Shown here one piece after another: positions 1 through 10,655 of a DNA stretch of 64,000 bases. The DNA comes from Trichomonas tenax (Eukaryota > Parabasalia > Trichomonadida > Trichomonadidae). The notes beneath the pieces are model-generated. The model was not told the origin of the DNA. It saw only the letters and a list, made by a program, of their open reading frames with translations, and did no database searches. Both the position numbers and the translations under genes were made by a program. The stretch's first letter is position 1; each line of letters opens with the position of its first letter. The stretch is from NCBI GenBank assembly GCA_023091735.1, contig JALKBU010000109.1, forward strand, positions 1-64,000. The letters run 5' to 3'.

Positions 1-1996
1 CAGAAGGATTGGATACGTTAAGGGCTGTGTTAAATACAATATCGACGGGTAATGATGTTTTCAGTAGCTTATCAACATGGATTCAGAGAATTGATGATTT
101 CACACATACAATGACTGGAATCGTTAATGATTTAGAGGATAGTATAGGCGTAACCAATAATGCATTGAATCAATTCACGACTTTCGTTAATGAAACTAAC
201 AGAGCAACACAGAACGCAATTTCAAATGTTGAATCACTAACTGGTCAGGTAATGGATAGTCATTTAAGTTTATTTCAACGAGTTCAATGGTTCTTACAGA
301 ATTTATCACATGTTGGGGCTAATGTCGTACCTCGTAGTGTAAGATTAAGAGATGTTGATGAAACACATGAAGAACAGGCTGAAACGGACTCAAAGAGTCC
401 TGAGACCTTTGGTCGAAGCCCTGAGGCACTACGTGCCGAAATACACGAACTCACAATTGCTGAAAAATTTAATAAATTATATCCTCGTTACGGTGTGTTA
501 TTAAATTATATAAATCAAGTCATAAAAGATAATAACATAATGTTTGAAGGAACAGAAAGAAATAATGATTTAACTATTACATTCACAGTTGCTGAGTTGT
601 TACGTCAGATATGTTTAATCAACGATAATCTTACGTTTTTCACGAAATACCCCGATGATCACGACACTGAATTTTTAGAAGAAGAACCAGAACAAACAAA
701 TATAAAAGTGGGTAAAATATATACTCAGGAAATAAATATTAATGATAAAGACATAATGACAGAATTAAATAATAAGGCAAATGTCAACCATGAACATCAA
801 AACATCGAACGCTTAACGGTTCACGAAATTAAGGGATTTATGAAAGAAGGAAGAGAAGGTAAAACAATTAAAAATGAAAATGGAACGGAAACAATTATAT
901 CACCAGAAGCTCCTACATATGTCATTCCTGAATTCACTGACGGATTGCAAACAAATGGTATATTAATTAAAAACAATAATGAGATAATTAATGTTCAACA
1001 GTCATTAAACAATAAAGCAGATAAAGTAATTACCAATACCTTAACTTCAAATTTAGCGGATGTCATGAATAAATTAAATGATAAAGCCGACAAGGAACAA
1101 TTAGATTATAACATTCATGAACTATCGTCAAGAATTGAACAAGGAATCGTTGACGTTAAGAATAAATTAAATGATAAAGCATCGACGTTAGATTTGACAG
1201 AAGCAGTAAATAAAATTGATACTAAAGCAGATAAAACAGAAATTCAAAAAGTTAATGATGATATGCAAACAATTAATAACACATTACAAACTAAAGCTGA
1301 CAAAACAGAAATTCAAAAAGTTAATGATGATTTGACTTATAACACTCATGAATTGTCGTCAAGAATTGAACAAGGAATTATTAATGTTAAGAATAAATTA
1401 AATGATAAAGCATCGACGTTAGATTTGACAGAAGCATTAAATAAAATTGATACTAAAGCAGATAAAATTCATACACATGATAGTTTTAATGACCTCAGGG
1501 TAAAACAATTAAACATTTATGAAACATTTCGTATCAAAAATCATGAATTATTTAATTTGATTTACCCAATTGGTTCGATTTACACGTCAATGTTTAATCA
1601 AAACCCTGGACAATTATTCAGTTTCGGTGAATGGGAGCCAATAGTTGATGGTTTCTTATATTGCGCTAATTCATCAAGAGAAACAGGAGGAAGTCAAAAG
1701 ATTTCAGTAAATAACTTACCTTCACGCAATCACTACTTTTCGGGTACAACATCAATGGCAGGAGCTCATACTCATTTAATAAGTAATAGAGGTTATTACG
1801 GTTGCGGTAACGGAGGAAAAGAAACAATTTCACGTTATGATATTTCATCAGATACCAGAGAATACAACACGGGTTTAATCATTGACATGCAGGAAGTCAC
1901 ACTCATTCAGTTTACGGAAATACTGCTGACACTGGTTCAGGCACTGATTACATGCCTCCATACATTACTGTTTATGCGTGGTATAGGGTTTATTAA
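1..1996 (+). pseudogene. Phage tail-fibre/collar-like protein, 3' part, one-base frameshift near its end
   Basis: The frame is open to the left edge (the codon at position 9 is TTG and the frame continues upstream), so the 5' end lies outside the window. The middle is a run of alpha-helical, KADK-type repeats like those of trimeric phage fibres. From about 1560 comes a tail-collar-like domain (YPIGSIYTS, FGEWEPI, then AGAHTH). The main frame runs on to 2027 with an unlike, hydrophobic end. Shifting by one base at about 1885 gives SHTHSVYG, then MPPYITVYAWYRVY and a stop at 1994-1996, the classic end of phage tail fibres. A single lost C (GACATG for GACCATG) would explain this. Such genes in trichomonads are expected within Maverick/Polinton elements. 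The family call is strong; the element assignment is inference because no integrase, polymerase or capsid gene is in view. Confidence 0.72.
1101..1468 (+). repeat. Direct repeats inside the tail-fibre gene (231-bp spacing)
   Basis: A stretch of about 137 bp at 1101-1237 recurs at 1332-1468 with few changes, so the spacing is 231 bp (77 codons). A shorter unit (EIQKVNDD) is repeated at about 1237 and 1306, 69 bp (23 codons) apart. These in-frame repeats are usual in fibre shafts and change shaft length by slippage. Confidence 0.8.
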
Positions 1997-2027
1997 TAAA
2001 ACATTTTCATATTTTTCAAATTACTGA

Positions 2028-2873
2028 ACTCATAAATTCCTTTCACTTTCTTTCATTAGTTAGTTAATCAAAAATAAATTATTTTAAAAACTGAATAGAT
2101 TCTATATAGTCAGGAGTTTCAAAATTAATTTTAACGTTAATTTTGTAAGAAATGAAAAATTTATTCTCTATATGGGGGGACCTAACTTGTAAAACTAACT
2201 CAGATGTGAAAATATATATCATTAATAAATATTGTTTTTATAAATTGTGATTTCAGTAATTATATAAAAAGATGTTCGCAGAACTCGTGGCGAAGCTACG
2301 AGGGATGCGAACATCTAATTACTAACTGTTTAAATTGAATGAGTTTCTGAAAACCGGCAAAATTCAAAAATTAACCAAAGGTAGTTTTTGAGAGACTCTA
2401 ATTACGAAACTTTAATCATAAACACGCGATAGATTTTTGTCAGGTTTCTTGCAATTTTTAAATGCTTTTAATTTTCCATATATTTTCACATGTGTTTGAT
2501 GCATATATAACACATACTAGTCAGAATGGAGAAATTGCTATGGTAAAATGAAGAAAACACAAGTTTAGTTTATAAGGTATCCACAGCAGTTCAAGTGTAA
2601 ATGGCTGGTGTGGTAATGATGCCAAAAATTTAACTGAATTGCTTTTTTTCCCGCCTTCTTCTTAAAAAATTAGTGTTATTTTTGGCAATAGTCCCCCAAC
2701 TTAAACATGAATAACGAAGATTCATAAACTTCGCTATTTTACATGCAAGTATGCAACTATCCTTTATGTTTTAATAATTATCACAATATCTTTCTGTGAT
2801 ATTTGCGGCTAGTTTTTTTATAAAAACATGAGTTTGATTTATTAATATAATACAGATACAAATAAACAGAAGA
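2028..2873. other. Non-coding AT-rich region, probable end of the mobile element
   Basis: No convincing reading frame. It holds a G7 run at about 2175, a long hairpin (2270-2316) and a weaker inverted repeat (2711-2719 with 2729-2737, one mismatch). The element boundary probably lies here, but I cannot place a terminal inverted repeat because the other end is outside the window. Confidence 0.4.
2270..2316. repeat. 47-nt near-perfect hairpin
   Basis: Outer arms AGATGTTCGCA (2270-2280) and TGCGAACATCT (2306-2316) are perfect reverse complements. Inside are a 3x3 internal loop, then CTCGTGGC and GCTACGAG with one G.U pair, closed by a GAA loop. The arms are far more GC-rich than the surroundings. 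It could be an element-end structure, a small mobile palindrome or a structured transcript terminus. Confidence 0.85.
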
Positions 2874-3923
2874 TTATAATATGTAGCTCGAAACTTTCTT
2901 GTTCAATGATTTGATGTATTCAAGTTCCTCAGTGAGACGAGATTGTTCGTTTTTAAACTTTTCGATATCATTTTGAGTTATCCTAGCAGAAAATGTCTTT
3001 GAAAGATCTGAGTTCGCTTCTTCTATAGACCTTTCTGCATTGTATATGTTCTGCAATGCATGAGAGACCTGTGTAGTGCAATTTTTAATAAGCTTCTTTT
3101 TGACATCGTTGATTGAGCGAATGTTCGTTTCCAAATGAGTGATTTCAAGCTGAGCGTAATTCTTTTCCTTCTCTATCAACTGTTCAATCGATTTCTTGTG
3201 TGTTTCCATTGCTTTCTCACGCTTTTTCATCTCATTTTGCAACCTTTTCATTGTGTTTTCGTGTTGTTGCTGAGATGTTGCAATTGAGAACTCTAATCCA
3301 CCAACCATTTCCGACCTTCTATTGCGGATTCTAGAAATTGCGTCTTGAAGTTTTTCAATTTCGTACAATAAAATATCATAATTTTGTTTCGAACCAACAT
3401 CTGGTTGTTGTATGACAGATGATGATTTTATCGTCACTACTTGTGTTCTGTGATAGTTTTGTTGTTCTTCAATCATTTTATTCAAAGCTTTGAATTCTTC
3501 AACTTCTTTTTCAAGGTAAACATATGGAACATCGAGAATTGTGCCATTTTCAGCTTCCATTAATTCTATTTCGTCAGCATAATCGCTTAAAAGTTGATTA
3601 ATTTCAAGTTTCTGGTTTTCAATTTGTTGATTTAATTGAGATTTTAACTTTAATGATGTATCTTCAACTTCGCACTTCAAATCTGAAAGTTTTGACATAT
3701 GTGAAACTCTTGTTTCGTTGAAATGTTGGACTAAAGAAGTATAAATTTTTGTTAATTCGTCGATTTGTATCCTTGTGTCTTCGATTTCGTCATCAATATT
3801 GAAAACTTCTTCTCCTTTTTGATTTATATACTCCATTATATCAGATGAAGAAGTTTCTTCTTCAAGATATTCTTCAGTCATTAATGAAAAATGACCGAAA
3901 TCAATGATATTTATAATCTCCAT
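2874..3923 (-). CDS. Hypothetical coiled-coil protein, 349 residues
   Basis: I do not recognise a specific family. The product starts MEIINIIDFGHFS, has an acidic N-terminal stretch (YLEEETSSSD), and from about residue 45 to the end is almost continuous predicted coiled coil rich in E, K, Q and N with few prolines. There is no signal peptide or membrane segment. The start is the ATG at 3923; the upstream GTG is rejected because an Inr (TCATT, 3927-3931) lies four bases upstream of this ATG. The stop is TAA. It may be a cytoskeletal or scaffold protein; nothing in the sequence fixes a function. Confidence 0.75.
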   Translation of the reverse strand: MEIINIIDFGHFSLMTEEYLEEETSSSDIMEYINQKGEEVFNIDDEIEDTRIQIDELTKIYTSLVQHFNETRVSHMSKLSDLKCEVEDTSLKLKSQLNQQIENQKLEINQLLSDYADEIELMEAENGTILDVPYVYLEKEVEEFKALNKMIEEQQNYHRTQVVTIKSSSVIQQPDVGSKQNYDILLYEIEKLQDAISRIRNRRSEMVGGLEFSIATSQQQHENTMKRLQNEMKKREKAMETHKKSIEQLIEKEKNYAQLEITHLETNIRSINDVKKKLIKNCTTQVSHALQNIYNAERSIEEANSDLSKTFSARITQNDIEKFKNEQSRLTEELEYIKSLNKKVSSYIL

Positions 3924-3926
3924 CAC

Positions 3927-3931
3927 AATGA
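3927..3931 (-). promoter_or_regulatory. Inr (TCATT) of the coiled-coil gene
   Basis: TCATT reads on the minus strand three bases before the ATG, matching the T. vaginalis consensus TCA(+1)Py(A/T). It predicts a very short 5' UTR. Confidence 0.65.
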
Positions 3932-4564
3932 AAAGAATGGCTCTTGTTAAATTCGAATCAAAATCAGTTTTCTATTTGATATTAAAAAAAAACATATAAT
4001 CATTGGAATTCAAACCACTAAAATTCCTAATTCTTCATTATCATATCTTTACATCAATCACATCATGCATATGTTCGCATACGATCATTATTTTAGAAAT
4101 ATATTTTGATATTACAAATCTCTAAAAAAACTGCATCACTGCCTGAGATTCCCCAAAAAGTGATCTGAGAATTATAGTTTTCTTATCATATTAAACATAC
4201 AATAATAAAGTCAATAAAATTATGTGAAATATAGGGAGACTTGATAAATATGACTCTAACCCACTGAACTAGTTGAGATTTTAGCTGTGTAAAGATTCAA
4301 AAATGATATTTTGAATCATCTATTTTAAATATTTTGCACATTTTATAATGAATGATCAAAAAGGAAACGTAAACATTTATGCTTGGTATAATCTGATTCA
4401 TCTTATAGAGTTAACCGAAAATCTTTTTTGTCTGTTTATTTTGGAAAAATATTCAAAATTAAAAACAATCAAAAATATGGAAAACTAAGCTTGCACATTT
4501 TGCTTGCAGTTAGAGTAATTGAAAGCGTAAATAACTGCTAGGAGTTTCAAAAAAATCTAATATT
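3932..4564. other. Intergenic, nothing recognised
   Basis: AT-rich spacer between the coiled-coil gene and the 3' end of the p23 gene. No frame or repeat worth calling. Confidence 0.5.
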
Positions 4565-5050
4565 TTAATCAATTTCGACGTTCTCAGCGCCGGCATCTGG
4601 GGCGGCAGAAGGTGTAGCTTCCTCCATGCCACCATCATCGTCATCATCATCTTCGCCCATTCCTCCGAAGTCCATTCCGTCAGCGCCTCCCCAGTTAAAG
4701 CCCTGCTTCTCCTCCTCGTCGTCCTCATCGACCCACTTGTCCCAGTCGACGGAAACGTAGTGGAGTTTCTTTGTTGTCTTGGCGAGTCTTGGCCACCAGA
4801 TTGATGTATCTTTCTTCTTCATGACGATTTCGATGCCACGTGGACGAACGAGGTACTTGGAATCATCGACGAGAGTCTCTTCGTAAAGTTCGAGTGTAAC
4901 GTTGAATTTGTTTTCGTGGTTATCAGATTCACCAGTGAATGTGAATGTTGTACCGTTAAGTTTGACGACTGGATCGATGCAATCGTGGACGCGGATTGTA
5001 ACGAGAACATTGCCGTCCTTGTGCTGGGCCCAAACAATACTTGGCTGCAT
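4565..5050 (-). CDS. p23/Sba1-type HSP90 co-chaperone (CS domain)
   Basis: 161 residues, close to the usual p23 length of about 160. Residues 1-110 form a CS (HSP20-like) domain. The diagnostic p23 segment is the WWPRLAKTTKKLHYVSVDWD stretch, matching the WPRL...LSVDF...W motif that contacts HSP90. The tail is the typical acidic, Gly/Met-rich p23 C-terminus (GADGMDFGGMGEDDDDDD), needed for passive chaperone activity in known homologues. Expected role: cytosolic stabiliser of ATP-bound HSP90. GC-rich third positions suggest high expression. The Inr TCACA (5052-5056) sits one base before the ATG. The stop TAA overlaps a TAAA, the usual trichomonad poly(A) signal. Confidence 0.93.
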   Translation of the reverse strand: MQPSIVWAQHKDGNVLVTIRVHDCIDPVVKLNGTTFTFTGESDNHENKFNVTLELYEETLVDDSKYLVRPRGIEIVMKKKDTSIWWPRLAKTTKKLHYVSVDWDKWVDEDDEEEKQGFNWGGADGMDFGGMGEDDDDDDGGMEEATPSAAPDAGAENVEID

Positions 5051-5051
5051 T

Positions 5052-5056
5052 TGTGA
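5052..5056 (-). promoter_or_regulatory. Inr (TCACA) of the p23 gene
   Basis: TCACA one base upstream of the p23 ATG fits TCA-Py-(A/T). Confidence 0.6.
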
Positions 5057-6119
5057 AATTTGTCAGATTTGGTGATAAATGGCCGATCAATTAATGAAAA
5101 TAGTCTCGGCAAATATCTCAAAGATCAAAAGTTTGGCCTTATCAAAGCATTTTGAGCGAATTATTCAGTTAATATTATTTTCATCACATAGGAAATATGG
5201 ACACGATAAAGCAACTAAGTTATCGAGATTACTTCCACATTGGAATTTTAAACAAAATTTATTACCCTACTTTTCCTACTAGCTTTACAAAACCCTGCAA
5301 TTTTTTTTGGAGAAAACCCCTATTTTGGTCACTTTTTGATATTACCCTACTTATCTACATCTGAACTAAAAAAATAGGTAAATTTTATAATCTATACAAT
5401 ATAACTATAGTGGAAGATTTTATTTTGTGTATATTGATAGAGAACGACCATAAGAAACATCAGCATGAATATGAGGTGAATTTGAAGTGTTGATTGAAAT
5501 TGATGAGAATATTAAAATTTGAAATATAGTCCAGGGTTGGGAGTGGAATCTACAGTATGATGTTAGTATGTGTGAAATGGTGGAAAGCTTATATCAATTG
5601 TATTGAAACAAATTGAATCTGAATCAAGATGCTAATGATGTGTTTAGATAGATTAATTAAACAGTATGATTGTATTGTGCAATACCAATATATATGGAAT
5701 ATGTACAGACTAATTAAAAAGCATATATGAAGAGTTTTGAAACCTATTATTGTGTTATTTACATATGATGGTGTGAACATTATTAGTTAGAACTTGCTAA
5801 TGAGTATTTCATATATTTGATGAAGGTATAATGAAATTAAATTTTGAAGTGATACAAAATATTAAAATAAATTAGTCTAAATAAGCGCAATCGTTATGGT
5901 AGATTCATATATAATGGACATGAAAATGATATAGATATATATGAAATAAAATGAAAATGAAAAAAATAAAATTAGCATTCTATGAGCGTTTTGTTATGAA
6001 TATATATTGGCATGGTTTTTTGTATAGTGTGGAATAAATATTATAGTGTAATTTCATTAAAATGGATTTCTGCCATGTAAAACCGGACAAAACTGGGACA
6101 AAAAGATAATAAATTTCAA
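5057..6119. other. Intergenic, no supported gene
   Basis: A 67-codon plus-strand frame (5079-5282) overlaps the p23 promoter and has no Inr or recognisable content. The words ATTACCCTACTT recur at about 5259 and 5340. The remainder is AT-rich and featureless. Confidence 0.4.
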
Positions 6120-6729
6120 AATTGATTGTTTATACAAATTAGATGACTTAAAGATCAAGTATCTTGAAGAAATACAGAAATTCAACGATTATTGGACAAG
6201 TGATGAAATATTAATCAAATATTCCAGTCCTTTACCAACTTTGCAAGTTTTGTACCACCAAGAGAACAAACTTCTCGAATTCCACGAGTTTAGCCAAGCA
6301 TCCATCATAAGGAAGCAAAAAATTGAACTAGAAAAGCAAGAAACTATAGAAGCACAGCAGAAATTGATGATGCTCAAGCAAAGCGTAAAGTCTTAAATAG
6401 GAAGCAGTTATATGAACTGCAGCGTTTGGAGCAGTATCAGATTGATGGTGTCAATTGTTTGATGTTGTTGAAAGAAAAAGATGAATCAAAGAATGGAAAA
6501 AGACTTTATAAGCTAAATCAAGAGAATCCTAATGTTAGACCTCCTCTTCATCAGTCATGGCACTTCAGTGAGATGGGAACTCAGAATCCAATGGTTGTCA
6601 CAACTCCCCTCGTGCATGAGGTCGAAATTTGTTGAATTTAGGAAGTCCACACCAACAACAAAGCATGAGATCAAAGGTATTACATCGAAACCTGGAACAT
6701 CTATCCAAAGAGTTAGAATTACTTTGTAA
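6120..6729 (+). pseudogene. Decayed coiled-coil protein gene (two frameshifts)
   Basis: Three overlapping plus-strand frames join into one plausible protein end. The first gives LDDLKIKYLEEIQKFNDYW through KIELEKQETIEAQQKL and stops at about 6394. The second enters near 6365 (IDDAQAKRKVLNRKQLYEL, then NPNVRPPLHQSWHF) to about 6635. The third enters near 6620 (FRKSTPTTKHEIKGITSKPG) and ends at 6729. Two frameshifts and no upstream start mark it as a 5'-truncated pseudogene. The charged helical content and the conserved-looking tail suggest a trichomonad-specific coiled-coil family I cannot name. Confidence 0.5.
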
Positions 6730-6816
6730 GATTATATGATTTATATATGTGTGTGTGTTTTGTTTTATAGAGATATTCATAAATATTTGAAGATAGTTAT
6801 ATAACTATACATGTAT

Positions 6817-8250
6817 TTAGTTAAGCAATGGTGATTGCAATGTAGACTGATTGAGATATTCGTTCTTTCTATAATGTGAATTGGACCATATTAATATGAT
6901 TAGAGAGACGACGAAGTTAGTAAAATCTTGAACGTTATATGCGTAAATATAAATAATTGGCTTGGATTTGTTTGAATAGCAAAAGTAAGCATATGTGAAA
7001 AATGAAAGTGCTTTAAGAAATGGTTGGAATGCTGCAAGAGCTCCAAAGCCGAATACAATTGAAAGCGATAGCATAACTATAACGAGTGGTTCGATAATTG
7101 CTGTGTAGAAAGGAATCTTCGAAATCTTTGGCACTTAAGACATCATTTGCTCATCACAAATCCAAATTCCAATAACTTTCTTTGGAATCAGTTGCATAAC
7201 AGCAGTTATACCTATGCCGAGTGATACAGGAAGCCAAGCCGACCAAAATGTGAGCTTGATAATCCTCTTTAAGTTCCTTTTATGCATTGCATATGTTGCA
7301 CCTGGAATCAGGCCACCAACGCTTCCTGCAACGCCCGCAGCAAATAGAAGGAATATCTTCATCGTTGTAGAGTAAACTGTGCTGATTTGTTGGGCGTTTT
7401 CACCTGCTGTTTTCGCTAATAATTTCGAAAAAATAATTGGGCTCAAAACGCCGAATGTGATGGTAATAGCCAATGGCATACAGTATCTGAGGAGTTCAAA
7501 GTCTTTTGAAGGTTTTTCGATGAAAGATCTCCAAACTGGATGAAAGTTCTTGAATCTGTGTGTTACGATCAAAATGAAGAGGAGAATGGATTCAACAAAT
7601 GGTCTGATGCAGTAGGCTAAGCCAAGCCAAACAATTTTTGTCTTTAATACATAAATAAACAAAGGATCCATAGCAACTGTTGTAAGGAAGGTAATTGTTT
7701 GTAGAATGGCACTGAGAATGGTTCTTCTACTTGCTACGAGAATTGATGCACTAGAAAACAAATTTAAGAAGAAAACAGGCAAAATAGCGATTGGCAACAT
7801 GTACAATACTGCATCTTTCTTGAGGTTTTATGGAATACCCATTTTCACAACTAAATGTGGAATAGCACCAAGCAACGAAGCGGTCATAATAATTCCTAAA
7901 ATAATATTGAAGCGTATCATTTCGACGTATAAATGATCACACTCTTTCCACATAGACTTTGCTACGTAGTCGCTGAGCTTCCTTGTCGCTCCTTGCATTG
8001 AGAATGCTGATAATCCAACAACGAGTTGTCTTATATTGCTGCAAATACTGACAACAGTAATGCCATCAGTATAGAAACCTTTCTTAATGAAATATAAGTC
8101 GATTGTATCTTGAAAAGCGTTCAATATCGCGAAAATAAATCCAGGAATGTTCAATCTCAAAGCAGTGATGAATTCTGATGAATGTCCAAAGATTTCATCT
8201 TTGCGGTTTACTTAGTTTTCCTCGCTTTTTATCTCGCCGTCATATTCCAT
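6817..8250 (-). pseudogene. MATE-family multidrug/cation antiporter, interrupted by three in-frame TAA codons
   Basis: One reading frame of 478 codons from ATG 8250 to TAA 6817, with no indel. In-frame TAA codons stand at 8212-8214 (codon 13), 7828-7830 and 7135-7137. The length equals a complete MATE transporter. About twelve hydrophobic segments are visible, including RLNIPGFIFAILNAFQDTID at the first helix, DAVLYMLPIAILPVFFLNLF mid-protein, then GLAYCIRP and GLIPGATYAMHKRN. The Inr TCATT (8265-8269) lies 14 nt upstream of the ATG, so the promoter is still present. MATE proteins export drugs or metabolites in exchange for H+ or Na+. As written it would make only fragments, so I call a recent pseudogene; stop readthrough or assembly error are the alternatives. 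Confidence 0.82.
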
Positions 8251-8264
8251 TTCTTCGAGATAAA

Positions 8265-8269
8265 AATGA
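8265..8269 (-). promoter_or_regulatory. Inr (TCATT) of the broken MATE gene
   Basis: TCATT lies 14 nt upstream of the MATE start codon on the minus strand. Confidence 0.55.
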
Positions 8270-9481
8270 ATACATTCAAATAAAAGCTAATCAAAAAACA
8301 CCTTTGTGGCATCACCAATCCCCGTTTCGATGTGTTTTATTTCGTTTGGCAGTTTTAAACACAAAACTAACCTCAATCACAATGAATTCTCGTGACAACC
8401 AAATCAAACATAGAAGTGCACTCGAAAAGCGGACTTTTTGCGGTGTTTAAGATTATCATTTTTGTCTGACAAATTTTATTCGATAAATAATATTTTGGCA
8501 ATCAGGTGTTTGGTAATGATGTTTATAATAAAGTGACTCAATGTATTCTACTTCTTCGATAACTAGGCTATTCGTCAATAATATATTTTGCAAAGAAAAA
8601 TATTATCGATAATATACTCTATAATCTTCATAATTAAAATGCAATATTCCGTTATTTATTATATCTTCGATCTTGGTCACGTATATCAAATATATTTTTC
8701 TTTGGAAAAATATAATCAATAATGAGCTATATATGTGTGTAAATAACATATACATCATATGTAGTTGCTATGATATCGCTTTCAAAGCCAATATGTGAAA
8801 ATGAATCAATATTGGATAATAATCATTTAAATATAACTTATACTCGAACCAAATTAAACTAAGTCGAAGAGTATAGATTGTGTACAATGTATCTGGACTT
8901 CAATTCGTTGATTTAGAAATGCAAAAATATATCATTAAAAAATGTGATCATGCACTTACAAACATGTTTGAATAGACATTGCTATTGCTATTTTTCATTC
9001 GAGAATGGATATAAGCAAGTTGAATTAAGAATGGAAATGTTATTTTTAGTTTTAGAAATATCTATTGAATTTAGTATTGGAACATTGTATAATAACTGAA
9101 TTTTGATTCTCGTCACTTAATCACTCACATCAGATTTCGATAAAATATTTCTAACACAACAAGCGATGGAAATGGTGCCACTATGATCAAGTGGATGAGA
9201 AGAAGCTGATTCTCTTATTACAAGCCTATTGAACTATATCTTTTTATACATAACAATAACATGCAACTGAGCTCTTGGCCGCCTAAAAATACACTATACA
9301 AGGATGAGATAAACCACAAATTACGACATTACAGGTTACATGTTATTGTATATTAGACTATAAACAACATTATGTGTTCATGAGCGATAACTTATAAATT
9401 TACCATATCCTAGATGCACATATTATGAAATTACAAAGATAATATCAAAAGACAATATCAGATATATTTTTTCAATTATTT
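8270..9481. other. Long intergenic region, nothing recognised
   Basis: The part nearest the MATE gene (8290-8450) is somewhat less AT-rich and may hold remnants, but no frame is convincing. The rest is AT-rich without repeats I can name. Confidence 0.4.
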
Positions 9482-10013
9482 CTAAAAAGAGTCGCATTCG
9501 CAAGTACGGCAGTAATGCATTGGAGTAGAATAATGTATTTGTGGGATTACAGTTGTAAATATCGAAGATAAAGTTTGGAAAATATTTTGATAATTTAATT
9601 CACACAGAAGATAGATAAACAATGGATAGGCAACTGCATACAAAGATCTCGCATTATCGACAAAAATGGAATTATAATTCCGAATCTTGTTGATTATTGG
9701 AAATCAACTTAAATAAATCGATCATATAAAACGCAGCTAATATAGATAACATAATGGAAAGAGGCAATGACCATAATGTTCATTTAAAATATCCTGAATC
9801 AACGACCTTTGGGGACAGACCGAGGAATTAGTAATTATCTACTATATATTCGTTTGCCAGTTGCGATGTCATGATCAATGAAGCGATAAATGTCGATAAA
9901 TACCCTTTGCCGCAATTGAAGTAGACACAGAGGCCTAGAACAGCACTGATGAGCAGCATCAAGAAAATACCGCAGCCAATGAAAGGATGCGACCACTCTA
10001 CATGTGTCAACAT
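9482..10013 (-). pseudogene. Decayed polytopic membrane protein fragment
   Basis: Starting at the ATG at 10013 the frame gives WSHPFIGCGIFLMLLISAVL, a clear transmembrane segment, then a second one. It hits TAA at 9828 and continues in the same frame past a TGA through another hydrophobic stretch (SIMLSILAAFYMIDLFKLI). After a frameshift near 9660 it gives YAVAYPLFIYLLCELNY and ends at 9482. Several stops plus a frameshift over about 175 codons indicate a dead gene. The frame extends upstream past 10013 but meets stops. I cannot assign a family; trichomonad multi-pass membrane proteins would fit. Confidence 0.4.
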
Positions 10014-10274
10014 CTTTCGGATGACGTCATATTCAACATTTATGAAAAATATTTTTTTTCTGATTCAATCTCAGAATTTTTCTATATTATTATGCTCAGC
10101 AATTGAAATTGGAAGTCTAAGAATTTGATCGCATGGAATTGCTGATATCAATTTGACTAAAGATAAGTTTATTGAATGCTTTAATAGTGAGATATCGAAT
10201 AAATATAAATTCAAATTTACATGACAAGAAAATATTTTATTTGTCAAATATATTCAACGCTTCAACCATGAACA

Positions 10275-10655
10275 ATGACGCCAAAAGAAGTGAATGCAAT
10301 GAGTCAAAATAAACCAAAAATTGAAGAAACTATGAACAAAGCAATAATAATCGAGATGATCAATAAAAACAAACAGAAAAATTTGGATAATTTGAAGTAT
10401 CAAGACGAAAAACTTGAAGGATATATGAAAACAAATGCAGGCATACAGTATATTGCAGACCATATCGAATTGTTATCAAGACTTCCAAAAACAAATCCTG
10501 AAATTTCACCCGACATTGAAATCAAAGATTTACTGAAGAGCAAAAAAGGCGACATTGAGAAGATTAAAACCATTTTCGGTGAATATGCAAATGATAGGAA
10601 ATTAGAGAATCAACACTATATCAAATCGCTTAAGTTATCAATGCAGAGTATATAA
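10275..10655 (+). CDS. Hypothetical protein, 126 residues
   Basis: Not recognised. A hydrophilic, lysine- and asparagine-rich helical protein starting MTPKEVNAMSQNKPKIEE, with an internal segment (GIQYIADHIELLSRLP) that looks like a conserved helix. There are no Cys clusters, membrane segments or signal peptide. No Inr is visible immediately upstream, and an out-of-frame ATG lies 7 nt before the chosen start, so support for expression is weak. It stands alone between a pseudogene and a long empty stretch and could be a gene fragment. Confidence 0.4.
   Translation: MTPKEVNAMSQNKPKIEETMNKAIIIEMINKNKQKNLDNLKYQDEKLEGYMKTNAGIQYIADHIELLSRLPKTNPEISPDIEIKDLLKSKKGDIEKIKTIFGEYANDRKLENQHYIKSLKLSMQSI

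Noticed and set aside
5079..5282. 67-codon plus-strand frame at the p23 promoter
   Set aside because: Overlaps the p23 Inr, no Inr of its own and no recognisable content.
6817..8250. TAA reassigned to a sense codon
   Set aside because: Intact genes nearby (p23, Sec24, L37, metacaspase) end at TAA exactly where their families end, so the code is standard.
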